Source of the DNA: Zizania palustris
Taxonomy: Eukaryota; Streptophyta; Magnoliopsida; Poales; Poaceae
Assembly (NCBI GenBank): GCA_019279435.1
Contig: JAAALK010000084.1
Span: 12,418,916-12,482,915, forward strand
Direction: 5' to 3'
Length of the DNA: 64,000 nt
Shown here: positions 10,979 through 22,625 of the stretch, piece after piece
Position numbering within the stretch: the stretch's first letter is position 1
Layout of the letters: each line of letters begins with the position of its first letter
Position numbers and translations under genes: made by a program
The notes under the pieces: model-generated
What the model saw: only the letters and a program-made list of their open reading frames with translations
Databases searched by the model: none
Told to the model about the DNA's origin: nothing

Positions 10979-11443
10979 GACTGAATATATCGGATGGTTT
11001 TCCACAAACTGGAGGCGGCACTAGAACGGTCAAGTTATTGTTTGATGTTAAGAGGCTAGAGGATTCACTTTACATAGATGAAAAATGGCAAAATGGAGCA
11101 AACACTAAAGTAGCAATATTTGAAAATGACAGCCAAATCACTCAGGGTGATCTTTCTAACTTGCAAATCAAGATTTTATCAGTCCATGATGATTTCTTCA
11201 CTGAGAGAGGACTAGCAAACTTCACCAAAGAGGAATTCAACAAGCAGATATACATGTGCAAAGGGAAAGAGTCGGTCTTGAAAACTGTTAATCTAACAAA
11301 TGGTGAGGCCTATATTAGTTCCTTCTTCTTTACAGGGAGTTCCTACGGAAAAAGGTTAAGATTGGCAGCAAAAGTAAAATGTCAGCATCTTGAGGTCAGG
11401 GTACAGGAAGCAATGAATTATTCTTTTGTCATCAAAGACCGTT
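10979..11443 (+). pseudogene. Calmodulin-binding protein 60 (CBP60) exon, isolated fragment
   Basis: From the putative acceptor at 10978 the frame reads into VKLLFDVKRL, then KWQNGANTKVAIFEND, then LSNLQIKILSVHDDFF, then FTKEEFNKQIYMCKGK. It ends with RVQEAMNYSFVIKDR and a TGA at 11441-11443. This order matches the conserved central domain of CBP60 proteins, plant transcription factors for salicylate-related defence genes. The match includes the tryptophan/threonine-EEF segment, the GDL..SFT strand and the EA..F.VKDHRG end. The frame is intact for about 155 codons. The N-terminal calmodulin-linked region, the rest of the DNA-binding domain and the C-terminus were not found before the Copia insertion or after it. 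It may be an exon of a broken gene or a captured fragment. Confidence 0.75.
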
Positions 11444-11676
11444 GAAGTAAATGTGAGTAACCACTTATTCATTTTAACTGTCATAAAAAACTTATTCGTT
11501 TTAACATCAAACCCTTTTGATCATGCATAATTGGAAACTCCAGTACACTATGCTTGCTGTTTAATAATGCAACATTATTCTATGCCGTAATCATGAATCA
11601 TCTGAAGAACTTATCCTCCCACAAGTGGCTCGCACTCTGAGTTAGACAGAATATTTATAATGAACATATCATATAC
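11444..11676. other. Short intergenic stretch up to the Copia insertion
   Basis: AT-rich and without coding signal. The last five bases (TATAC, 11672-11676) are the left target-site duplication of the Copia element. Confidence 0.6.
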
Positions 11677-11819
11677 TGTAGGAAAGAAAATGGTGAGAGT
11701 AGTTAGATTCCTCTCCCTAGGGTTGGGAGGATAGAAGAAGAAGGGTCTTACAGGAGGGGTCCACATAATAGACAGGAGGGCCCACACACTAGAGACACAC
11801 ACACTAACACACTCTAACA
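11677..11819 (-). repeat. Copia 3' LTR
   Basis: 143 bp, ending in the minus-strand TGTTAGAGTG. Immediately inside it (11820-11830) the minus strand reads GACTGCGGGGG, a short polypurine tract. Confidence 0.9.
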
Positions 11820-14800
11820 CCCCCGCAGTCGAAACTCCGGCGCAATGGATGTTGAGACTGGAGCGGAACTCGAAGAAGGTGGAGGAAGGTAAACCCTTGG
11901 TGAAGATGTCGGCGAACTGGGAGGTGGTGGGAACGTGTAGAACACGGACATCGCCCACGGCGACATGATCACGGACGAAGTGGAGGTCGATCTCCACATG
12001 CTTGGTGCGCTGGTACTGGATGGGGTTGGTGGAGAGATAGACAGCGCTGACGTTGTCGCAGTAGACCAACGTACTTCTAGCGAGGGGCTGTGGAGTTCCC
12101 CGAGGAGCTGCCGGAGCCAGGATGCCTCTGCCACCCTGTTGGCAACAGCGCGGTACTCAGCCTCAGCATAGGAGCGGGAGACAACAGGCTGCCGCTTGGA
12201 CGACCAAGACACGAGGTTGCCACCAAGGAAGACGGCGTATCTGGAGGTGGAGCGATGCATGTTCGGGCATCCCGCCCAGTCGGCGTCAGTGTAAACCACA
12301 AGCTCAGCAACCAGAGAACGCCGAAGGTGAAGCCCGAAGCCAAGGGAGCCGCGCAGATAGCGGAGAATCCTCTTCATAGCGGTAAGGTGCGGGTCCCGTG
12401 GGTCGTGCATGTGAAGGCACACCTGCTGCACTGCATAATAGATATCCAGCCGAGTGAATGTGAGATACTGAAGGGCACCAGCAATGCTTCGGTAGGCAGT
12501 GGGATCATCCACTGGTGCACCCTTGGTACCGGAAATCTTTGCCTGAGCATCGACTAGAGTGGAACATGGCTTGCAGTCAGTCATCCCTGCGCGGTGAAGG
12601 ACATCCAAGGCGTACTGGCGCTGGTGAAGGAATAGGCCATCAGGGCGGTGTTCCACTGTCACTCCCAAGAAGTGATGGAGCACACCAAGGTCCTTCATGG
12701 CAAACTCCCGCTGCAACAAGGAGACAACCCACTGAAGCAGATACTGGCTGGAGGCAGTGAGAACAATGTCATCCACATAAAGCAGCAGGTAGGCTGTGTC
12801 AGCACCACAGTGGAGGACAAATAGGGAAGTGTCGCTCTTGGATTTGCTGAACCCCAAAGTCACCAAGAAGGAGGCAAACCGACTGTACCAAGCCCGAGGA
12901 GCCTGCTTCAGACCATACAGAAACTTGTTGAGCCGGCAAACAAGCCCAGGGTGAGCGGGATCCACAAAGCCTATAGGCTGGCTACAGTACACAGTCTCCA
13001 TCAGGGTGCCATGGAGGAAAGCATTCTTCACATCGAGCTGGTGAACTGGCTAGGACCGCGAGAGTGCCAGAGAGAGAACGGTCTGAACAGTAGCAGGCTT
13101 CACCACTGGGCTGAAGGTCTCATCATAGTCAACTCCAGGGCGCTGGGTGAAACCCGGAGGACCCAAGGAGCCTTGTAGCGATCCAGCGTACCATCTGTCT
13201 TGTGTTTATGTGTCCAGATCCACTTGCCGGTGACCACATTGCAGCCAGAGGGACGAGGCACCAGGTCCCAGGTCTGATTGGCCAGAAGGGCCGCATACTC
13301 TTCCTCCATTGCGCGGCGCCAGTGTGGATCCGTCAGGGCGCCACAACGGTGGAGGGTATAGGAGAGACCAGTGGCTCCGTAGTGGCGGAGAGGACCAGGC
13401 GGTCAACTAGACGAAGGACCCCCGCAGCCCACCGAGTCACCATCGGGTGAGTGTGGCGGGGATCGCGGTGAAGGATGGGCAGGTGGTACACCGGTGGCTC
13501 GGCGCGAGAGCGGGCCGGTGCAACACCCGTCGGGCGGCGCTGGTAGACACGAACAGGGTCGGCGTAGCAGGAAGAAGACGTCGGGGCCGCGCGTGGTGAG
13601 GCAGGTGGCGCGGGGACACGGGGCACGGCCGGGGCTGTGTCAAGGGCGGCAGGCGAGGTTGGGGCCGCGCATGGCGCTGGAGGCAGCAGCGGGCCAACCC
13701 CGGGCGTAGGAGGCGACAGGGAAGTGGCCGCGCGCTGCACAGTCGAGGACTCCGGGGCCGCGCAAGGCATAGAGGGCAACACCGATTGGTGGGGAGTGGC
13801 CGCACGTGGCACTGCCAGAGGTGCCGAGGCCGCGGGCGACGCGGAGGGCAGCTCTGCTGCCACACAAGGCTCGCTAGATGGCGGGAGAGCCATCGGAATA
13901 GCTGGGGTTGTACCTGTAGAAGACAAAGGTGGCTGAACCACCGGGTCAGTAGAAAACAAGGAGTCCAACTCAAGGCTGGTGGCAGGGGTGGAGTCGACGA
14001 AGAAAGGAAAGACTGACTCGGCAAAGATGACATGTCGTGAGATAAGAACACGACAAGAGGAGAGGTCAAAACAATGGTACCCCTTATGATCGGGGGAGTA
14101 GCCGAGAAACACACAAAGGGTTGAGCGGGGCGCAAGCTTGTGAGGAGTAGTGGCGGAAGTATTGGGATAGCAAGCGCACCCGAAAACACGAAGGTGAGTG
14201 TAGGAAGGAGGGGTACCAAACAAGGCATGGTGAGGGTGGGAGCGCATGTGGCCTTAGAAGGCAGGCGATTGAGCAGATAGGTGGCAGTAAGGAGGCTCTC
14301 AGCCTAGAAGTGAGTGGGAGCCGAAGCCTGAAAGAGCATGGAGTGCATAACATTGTTAGTGGTACGAATCATGCGCTCAGCCTTGCCGTTCTGAGGGGAG
14401 GTATAGGGGCACGACATTCGCAATTGGACTCCCTTTGAGAGGAAGAAAGCCCGGGAAGCGGAGTTGTCAAACTCACACCCATTATCACACTGGACCGCCT
14501 TGATGATGACACCGAACTGAGGGACACCCACGCAAAGAAGTGAGTGAGAGAGGGAAAGGCATCAGACTTGAACCGCAAGGGGAAGGTCCAAGAATAGTGA
14601 GTGAAATCATCAAGAACCACCAAATAGTACTTAAAACCAGAAACACTCGGGATCGGGGATGTCCACAAGTCACAATGAATGAGATCAAAAATCCGAACAA
14701 CATGTGAGGAAGATACATGGAAAGGTAAACGGGTATGACGACCTAACTGGCACGCATGACAAATATGCTCACTAGCATCCCTAGTACAAGAAATAGAGGG

Positions 14801-15757
14801 GCTACTACTGAGCTGAGTCAAAACGTCAACGCCGGGGTGACCAAGCCGGCGGTGCCAAAGAGTGGAGAAAGTGATGGCAGCAAGCACGGGCGTAGGGGAA
14901 GCCAAAGGAGGGGCAGCGGAGGGCGAAAGGCGAAGGGTGTAGAGAGGGTCAGTGCTATCACAACGGAGAAGTGGCCGTCGTGTGGCCAAATCCTTCACCG
15001 TCAACCCGCAAGGATCAAACTCAACAGAACAGGAGTTGTCAGAGGTTAATTGACGAATAGAAAGAAGATTTTGAACGATATCAGAGGCAACAAGAATGTT
15101 GGGAAGACAGAAAAAACCACATGGAGCCGCATCACCCACAGAGGTGACCGGAAGACAGGACCCATTTCCAACCATGATGGAAGAGGGGTACGATGGGTGT
15201 GACGGCCTTTTAGAAGAAAGAAGACCGACGTGCGGTGTGACATGGAAGGAGGCTACCGAGTCGGCCACCCAATCCATGGAAGCGGGCGGTGGGCAAGAGG
15301 ATAGCATATAGGCCACCTGGTCCCACCCACTGAACCACGGTACCCAAACCAGAGGTGATGGGTGCAGCACCGGTGGAGCCAAGGGCAGAGACAGCAGGTG
15401 CTGAGCCGGCCCGGTGAGCATGGCCGCCGGTGCTGGGAAAAACCAAGGAGCCCCATCAGTAAACTGCCCGAGCCTCATGGAAGAAGTGGCGGGGAGACCA
15501 GCGGCGGTGCCTAGGGCCAGGACGCCCGCGTCGACCGAGCCGAGGGAAGAACCGGCCTCGGCGACGCCAGATCTGTACGCGGAAAAATCAGCGGCCAGGG
15601 AGGAAGGGGCCCCGGCGGCCAACAGGCGGCACGGGAGGGCAGCCCCGGCAGCCAGGGAGGGGTGGCCGGTGGCAGCGGCTAGGGAGGGGCTCCCTGTGGT
15701 GGTGGCCAGGGAGGGGCGCGCATCGGCGGCGGCATCTAGGGAGGTGGCTGCAGCCAA
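11820..15757 (-). pseudogene. Copia pol (protease remnant, integrase, reverse transcriptase, RNase H)
   Basis: Consecutive minus-strand segments give the Copia pol. 15757-14369 carries a protease-like WVADSVASFHVT, a GAG-pre-integrase zinc region (LWHRRLGH and ICHACQLGRH) and the integrase start (LIHCDLW). 14531-14304 carries the rest of the integrase core (CDNGCEFDN and SPQNGKAERM). 14247-13333 carries FGCACYP and LGYSPDHKGY. 13309-13100 and 13031-11814 carry the reverse transcriptase with the YVDD active site, then RNase H (VYTDADWAG). The tail continues in another frame from 12069 ([12 protein letters not shown]) and runs into the LTR. Frame changes occur near 14540, 14300, 13200 and 12050, and an in-frame TAG lies just upstream of 13031. 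The protease motif has Val where DSG is usual. Confidence 0.88.
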
Positions 15758-16248
15758 GGAGGAGGGCCCGACAGGGCAGCCAGGGAGGGTCCGGTAGCCA
15801 GGGAGGTGGCTGCAGCCAAGGAGGAGGTCCCGACAGGGGAAGCCAGGGAGGGACCAGCAGCCAGGGAGGGGGCACAGCGGCGATGGCGTCTAGGGAGACG
15901 GCTAGGCCGAAGGGGAGGGGAGCCCGGTGGCGGTGGAGGGGAGCCCGGCGGTGGGGGCACCGGAGCTAGCCGTGGGACCGCCGGATCCGGTCGCGGCGGT
16001 GGCGGGGGGCGCTGGATCTGGCCATGGCGGCGCCAGATTCGGCCATGGCGGGGGCCTGCCCAGCGGCGGCCAGGCCGAAGGGGGAGGGGAGCCCGGCGGT
16101 GGGGGCGCTGGATTTGGCCGCGGGACCACCGGATCCGGCCATGGCGGGGGCTTGCCGGCCACCAGGCCGAAAGGGAGAGGGGAGCTCGCCGGCCATGGCG
16201 GCTGCGGCGGCAGTGCGACGGCCTGGTGAGGGGAGAGGGGAGAGCCTA
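15758..16248 (-). other. Copia leader region lacking a recognisable gag
   Basis: Between the primer-binding site and the protease-like segment there are only about 500 bp of very GC-rich sequence, built of repeated CATGGCC, CCGGATCC and GGGCTCCCC words. It gives Pro/Ala/Ser-rich open frames on both strands. No gag capsid domain or CCHC knuckle is visible here or in the N-terminal part of the following frame. Confidence 0.65.
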
Positions 16249-16262
16249 GGGCTCTGATACCA
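16249..16262 (-). other. Copia primer-binding site (tRNA-Met type)
   Basis: The minus strand reads TGGTATCAGAGCCC directly after the 5' LTR, the classic complement of the 3' end of initiator tRNA-Met used by plant Copia elements. It fixes the orientation of the element. Confidence 0.9.
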
Positions 16263-16404
16263 TGTATGAAAGGAAACGGTGAGAGTAGTTAGATTCCTCT
16301 CCCTAGGGTTGGGAGGATAGAAGAAGAAGGGTCTTACAGGAGGGGCCCACACAATAGATAGGGGGCCCACACACAAGAGGCACAAACACTAACACACTCT
16401 AACA
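16263..16404 (-). repeat. Copia 5' LTR
   Basis: 142 bp, matching 11677-11819 at all but about ten positions. It is followed by the TATAC duplication at 16405-16409. Confidence 0.9.
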
Positions 16405-16409
16405 TATAC

Positions 16410-17784
16410 TTCATTAGCTTTTCCGGCCCCATACAGCTACAAGTAGTGACATTATTTTGTCTAAAAAACAAAGGCTTAACACTGATGTTGTACTTTTAGA
16501 AAGATGCACCTTCAGGTGTGAGTTCTGACATAAACAATACAATATCCTTTGAAGTGTGCTTTCAATGGCATACATAGTTGGCTAGATTACACTTATTATT
16601 TCTCAGTTTGCAAGTGATCAACCTACTACTGGAAAAAAAGTGTTTTAGATATTCTAATGAATGTCACTGTTTCAGTATTTTCTTTCAATGTAGTGGAAGT
16701 GCCAAGCAAGAATATAAATCTTACCATGTCAATCCTTCTTCAATGTTCCTTTAAAGAATGAACAACTATCAAGTCCGTGTTCCATATTGTTGGTTCCTTA
16801 TATGATTAAATATAGCTCAACAGTGCCAGAGGGAAATACTTTGAACTAATGGGGCTGTTATGGCAATATACATAAATAGCGTCGGGCGGCTCGTCTGCCC
16901 AGGGTTGCAGTTCGGCCCTCCGATTTTGGCAGTTTCTTGCAAATCTTCTGGTTAGTTTTGCACTCATTTATTAATTATCAGTACAACGGTTAATTTTTGA
17001 ACTGAACAGTTCGTTTACTTCTGTACTCAACCATCCAAATCAGTATGTTTCTATTCCCATTCTTCTCTTTGGAACAGTGCGACAACCACGTGTTCTTCCC
17101 ATTTGATTTGTCCTGGCTTGACTCCTGCGCTTGTGCTAGGTGATTGGGATTGAAAGATTTGACTCCTTTTTTACTGTGTGTTTCGTTGTACTTCTGGTGT
17201 TTATCTCGTTTTAGATTTTTGTGGCAGCTTCTGGTTGAATCTTGGTACGAAACACTCATGAACAGCTCTAATTTGTTTAGAAACTGCGAAACGAATCTCT
17301 AGACAAATTCTCATTGTGATAAGGCACTCGCTACTTTATTTCAGTTTTGTAAATTCAAAATTGTTCAATGATGCCAATCTCGTAAGTCACATAAGATGTG
17401 TGAGATGCATGTTACGCTTCCAAGTAAAAAATAGTTATGGATCCTTGGTTTTGTTTGTTGAACGTCATTATGAACAGAAATCATAAATGCTACTCATATT
17501 AAATTTATATCTCTAAGTTTAGGAACATGGAATTAAAGTTTGGCTTCAGGTGTTGCTGCCTCTTTGGCAGCGGCACCAGAACTAAACACGCAGAAAATGT
17601 TGCAATATACTAAAACTTCTCATTAAGACAGGAACTGATTCAAAGATTACTATTTTAAAATTTTAATCCTTCAGGCATGCCGCTACATTTTTAGCATATG
17701 CAAATTACAATACATTCAACTAAATAAAATTAAGCAAAATACAGCTAAGAATAAAAGGATGCAATTAGATGACAAAGGATTACC
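16410..17784. other. Intergenic, no gene recognised
   Basis: AT-rich sequence. No continuation of the CBP60 gene was found on the far side of the Copia element. Confidence 0.45.
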
Positions 17785-17932
17785 TGCTCAAGAAAACCAT
17801 CATTCGGGCAAATGGCTTCACCAGGAAAAGAGTGAAAGAGGCAAACAGCCCCTCTTGAAAAGCCCCATGGCCTCCAAACTCTTTCTCATCAATCTTCAAC
17901 AGATATGCGAGGTACCAATAACTATGAACGAT
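17785..17932 (-). other. Exon-like open stretch, unidentified
   Basis: On the minus strand a 148-bp open stretch lies between an acceptor-like CATAG and a good donor (GAGCAG then GTAATCC, at about 17785). It encodes YLLKIDEKEFGGHGAF followed by a hydrophobic stretch (GLFASFTLFL). It looks like one exon of a membrane protein gene, but I do not recognise the family and see no neighbouring exons. It may be another gene fragment. Confidence 0.3.
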
Positions 17933-18466
17933 TATTAGAACAACATGAAAAAAGTGCGAGGATTAAACCCTGTGTTTATATCACTAACTATTAACATTTC
18001 AACAAACTTTGTTTCAACTTTCAAGGCAATCATGTGTTTGCGCTTATATGTATTGAACAGAATTAAATTAGTATGACATCGTCGAGTGCTTGCTACATAT
18101 TTCCTGCATTTTAAACAACAACTTTTTTGGTACGTGTATTGAGTTTAGGCTGATTTATCATTAGTTAATTCAAAATGATTTCGAGATTACTGCTGATAAA
18201 TTTACTAATATAAATATATGAATGATATATACAAATTTAATTTACTAGATTAACATGACTAATCGATGGGGCGCCACAGCCTCCTGCCCTAGTAAAGTGA
18301 CTAAAGCTACTAGGTTGTAAGTTGTAACTGTTGAATTCACCTAGAAAGTTTGCAAACGTGGTGAGCATTTCCTCAAAAAGTAGCAACTCAACAACTTTGG
18401 GGCAGCTGCTTCATTCGCGTGACAGCAAGTGAGTGGGCAGTGAACAATCATGGTACATGTTCAGCT

Positions 18467-18470
<4 letters not shown>
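17933..18470. other. Intergenic, nothing recognised
   Basis: AT-rich without coding signal or clear repeat structure. Confidence 0.4.

Positions 18471-18519
<49 letters not shown>
18471..18519. repeat. (GA)n microsatellite
   Basis: About 24 uninterrupted GA dinucleotides. Confidence 0.97.
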
Positions 18520-18522
<3 letters not shown>

Positions 18523-19930
18523 CTCTTCAAGACTGAATCTTTTTTTGGCCTTCACTTTGGATGCTGTTGAGCCTTTGACCATTTGTTAATGCCTAACCAC
18601 CATCTTTCTGGCTGGTTGTTTGCAATTACAACCGTAAGATCTGGAGTAGAAAGGATGCATGCATACATGCATTTGCCCAAAAGGAGTGTGGTCCATTTGG
18701 TAGATTATTTTTTTTGTTTACATACATGTTCATCTGATCTCAAATGTAGGAGTAGGAGTATCTTTTTAACAGCAGGAATCTGATTAACAAAGTACTACTG
18801 CATGACGAGTGAACAAACAATGGGGTATGCAAGTGCCTGGGGTCAAAATACACATGGCAGCTTCACTCAGAGATTCGATGGCAACCTGTTTATCTGAAAA
18901 AAAAATAGAAAAGAAAAGTATGGAGGAGTGAGAAAGTGAGACTGACATCCTTTCCTGAAAAGAATGATGAGAATATGAAATTTATCTAGGGTAAATGCAG
19001 AATTGAAATATGAGACAAAACTTTAGCAAAATAAAGTCCACATGTGATCCTTTTTTCTGGAGCACAAATACAACATTAGTTGGACCTTTTCTTTTGCAAG
19101 GAAATGCTTAGTTGGATTTGGTGCAGTAACAGCTGAAATTTACATTGCACTGCACAGAGAGCTCATTCCAGAAATTTATAAAAATGTCGTTACAATTTTT
19201 TGTAATTTAAAAAAGTCACTGTTAGTGACGGTAGTAGGCCACATCACACATCGATGATATATTTTAAAATTGAAAAAATTGTAATGAAATGGAAAATTTT
19301 AATACTAAATCGTATGACATGCTGACAATGTTTCAGCCATGTGTTCTGGTCCAAAGCCTGAATAGTACATGCACTTACTATTGATGAGCAGAGAAGAGAG
19401 ACATTGGTGGATGCAGATATATACATTTGTGAATTATCAACCAATCACACGATCTGGTGAGATCAAATCCTGCTGATATTCACCTTACCTGAATGCATTG
19501 TGCTGCAGATTTCAACGTTTTTTTACTGCAATGTTGACTATAAATTGGTCACGGTTCATGGGAATGTACTATCTACACTGCTGGTCTCAAGGTTTAGCTG
19601 AGTGGCAGTGACAGTTGCAGGTAGGGACCCCATGTAGGCGGTACTGGGCCCACATAACAGAATGGACACTCTACCTCTTGGATACCATGTGATGAGCACC
19701 AAAGCAGTAATAAATCAGTCCTGTCAATGTGCTTCTTCAGATCGGTCACCCGTCGTTTTTTTTCGTTGAATTCAGATCAACCACTTTGCTGCAAGGAACA
19801 CCATTTATGGATAAATTCAAGTCCTAACCAACATCAGCTCATCACTGAGGTCAAAGCAGAGAAAAACTTGATATACTAAAACATAGACACCCAACTTTTT
19901 CGTACATTTGAGGCACTGAATTGATATAAA
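18520..19930. other. Intergenic, nothing recognised
   Basis: AT-rich sequence with short open frames only. No family was recognised and no terminal repeats were seen. Confidence 0.4.
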
Positions 19931-20204
19931 AGCAAGTATAATAAGCTTAATAGATTATAAGAATTGTCACATCAAATTAATAAGGATGTGAAGGAGAGAA
20001 AAAAAGAGAATAAAAGTGAACTATTAATTAACAGCACATTTATATACAGGTTCCAATGAATATTATGAAATAATATAATATGTTACACAATAAATATATG
20101 ATACATATAGTTAACTAATTATTATATTAGTTAGTTATTAAAATAGCTACATATGACATAATATAAATATAAAACCAACAACTAGCTAAATTATTAACTT
20201 TGCT
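19931..20204. mobile_element. Possible AT-rich MITE
   Basis: The left end (GCAAGTATAATAAGCTTAAT) and the inverted right end (GCAAAGTTAATAATTTAGC) are imperfect inverted repeats around a very AT-rich, non-coding 270-bp core. Target-site duplication was not resolved. Confidence 0.35.
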
Positions 20205-21690
20205 ATGACGGTATCTTGAATAGTTGAGCAGGTAGGACATGCAATGCAACTATCGAAGCTAGCGCGTGTGTTCGGTTGCAATGAGAACAGTTTCTTCACG
20301 AATGCACATAGCCAACTACATTGCAATTAGAGGCTCAACTGACAACAATTACATAAACAAGAAGTCAAGAACTAAGTACACAGTTCAACCCCATAATTAA
20401 AAACGATAAGAAAATACTATTCATTTTTAAATAAGGCCCATTGACTTTCATTATAACATTTGATTATTCTTATTATTCAAAAAATTATGTAAATATGCAA
20501 AAAAATAAATTATGATTGAAGCATTCAATAATAAAACAAATTATAAAAAATAAGTGATATTTTAAAAAATAAATAAAATAAATGGTCAAACATTATGATA
20601 AATATAATGGATTCATTTAAAAATTAACGCAGGGAGCACTTTATTTTTAAAAAACAAACTAGGGTTGGAAAAAGGCATGAATTTTTGCAAGCCCGCACGA
20701 GAGAGGACGATTGGTGGGGGTGGGACCCACTGGCAGAGATAGGTTCGGATGGCGCGACGGAGTGAGCCGCATTTGAGCGGCGGGGTTTGGGGTCCGCGAG
20801 GCCAGCAGGGGAGGGACCCGAGGCGGAAGCGGAACCAACTAACCTTCTTCCGTTTTTATTGGGATTTTGGCGGGAAGAGGCGGTGGGCCCCACTTCACAT
20901 TTTGCGTCAGTGTCCCTCATTAAGTAGCGTATTTGTTTGCACCGTATATGGATTGTGACAAATGAAAAGGGGGGATTCATGTTTGTTATTCAAAAGCTGC
21001 AGCCGAACGAAAAATCATTTTTTGACCATCTGATAATTGATCTGGTTTATGCTATTGTTTTCATGTAGAAAAATCAAATCATTACCATTTATGGCCAACT
21101 GAAAAGAAAAAACATAATAACTAGTAGCAATTACCGCGGTCTTACGAATGCTTAGTGTCAAACAGAGTTTTCCTGTAGCTTCTTTCCATGACAGCATTTG
21201 CTTTGCAATGCTAGCCATGATGGGTATATATTTCTGTTAAAATGGTGGATTTTATTTGTAAGTTGTAGTCCTTGGGTTTGGACGGGTTAAGTCCAACCCA
21301 GTGCAGTGCCTGCAGGGAAAAAGTTAAGTTTTTTGCTTGGTGTAAAAATAATCCAAAATTCTGTCTGCAAAAAATGCATAAGTTCAGGCAATGCGGTATG
21401 CATCAGTATGCTCACATTTTAGAGAAAGATTACAATGATGTTAGCTAAAAAAAAGCTAAACTACAAACAACATTGCATTGGTCAAATTGTCCTGTTCTCC
21501 CTGGAAGAAGTGGTTCAAGGCTTCAAGTTTCATTTATGGATGATTTAATTATTTGTCATCCTCTTATGTGTCAATTAATAGACTACATGTTAGTGACTCA
21601 AAATAAGAGGATCAAAAAAGCTAAGAAATCTGAGATTACACTAGTTTGCAAGGAGCAATGCGCAAAATGAACAAAATAAAAACCGGGAGG
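20205..21690. other. Intergenic, with a GC-rich block at 20690-20900
   Basis: Very AT-rich to 20640, then a 200-bp GC-rich block, then ordinary sequence up to the leader of the GHR1-like gene. The block contains GGGACCCAC and GTGGGCCCCAC, short words common in grass promoters. It may be a distal regulatory island, but no coding sequence was recognised. Confidence 0.35.
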
Positions 21691-22625
21691 AGAAAACAAA
21701 ACAGCAAGCAAGCAGGTAAAAGATTCATTGAGAAAGGACACAGGCAGAGGCAGGCAGTCCCACACCCCACTGCCGAAGCTAGCTCAGTTTCTCTTCCCTG
21801 CAGGCTGCAGCCAGCCAGCCGGCCAGCCAACACTCCCCTCTTCTCCTCCCTAGCAGCCAGCAAAGGTGCAAGAACCCATTGCTAGGGTTCCCATTGCGCC
21901 GCCGTCCACCCCTCGCTCGACGGCATTGCGCTTGCCTCCACTTGCCGTCCGGCCCCCTTGCCTGCACCCCCAGCTCGGCGCAAACCATTCATTCGTGCTC
22001 GGTGGTGGTGGTGGTGGTAGTGCCGTTGCTTGCCTTAATGCGCCAGAGCTACTGGTTTCATTGCTCGGTAAGGGGTTGCAAGTGTATAACTGTAGAAGAA
22101 ATGCTGGTTTTGGTTGTTTGGTTGCATCTGGCGTTGGTTTCTTGGCTGCTTCGATGGGTAAAGGCTCCGCTTTTGAGCTGTGGTTTTGGGTGTTTTGGGC
22201 ATGCTTACCACTTTTGCCTGCATGATTGGCGGTTAAAGGCTGAAGTGTTTTACTCTCTTCTCTTTGGATTCTTAAAGTTGCCATTTTTCTTTGTGGTCAA
22301 GGGTTGAGGGCTAGCTGGATTTTTAGCTGCTCAAAGATTCGTTTTTTTATGGGATTGTTGAGGCAAGAATCTGTGACTAACTTGCCATCCGGTGCTTATT
22401 TCAGGCTGGAAGATAAAAGATTAAAAGGTGGGGTTTTATGGCATTGCTCGTTACTGTGGAGATCAGTTGAAAGGGACAAGTGTTGTGGCTATTAGTGGCA
22501 GTCTGCTTCAGCAGCCGTAGTGATAGATACACTCTACCACAACAAGTCCATTTTTCTTCAGGAAATGCGTCAGGTGCTGTGTTTTTGAGGCCCAGTAGCT
22601 TCCAATCTTTCTTTGGACAACACCA
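21691..22625 (+). promoter_or_regulatory. 5' leader of the GHR1-like gene with a probable leader intron
   Basis: Upstream of the start codon lies a GC-rich leader with cytosine- and CAG-rich motifs. A strong donor (CTCG then GTAAGG, at 22068) and an acceptor after a T-rich run (TTTTTCTTCAG ending 22561) suggest a leader intron of about 490 bp. The extent of the leader and the transcription start are inferred. Confidence 0.45.

Larger units (their letters stand above)
11677..16404 (-). mobile_element. Complete Ty1/Copia retrotransposon, decayed
   Basis: The element is 4,728 bp, bounded by LTRs of 143 and 142 bp that end TG..CA and flanked by the 5-bp duplication TATAC (11672-11676 and 16405-16409). 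It reads on the minus strand. The 5' LTR is at 16263-16404 and is followed directly by a tRNA-Met-type primer-binding site. Integrase, reverse transcriptase and RNase H follow in the Copia order. The two LTRs differ at about ten positions, so the insertion is moderately old. Several frameshifts and stops make it non-autonomous, and a normal gag was not found. Confidence 0.92.

Noticed and set aside
13437..14228. Open frames opposite or shifted to the Copia pol, including 13494-13936 and 15806-16257 on the plus strand
   Set aside because: Shadows of the GC-rich pol and leader region; only the minus-strand frames carry family motifs.
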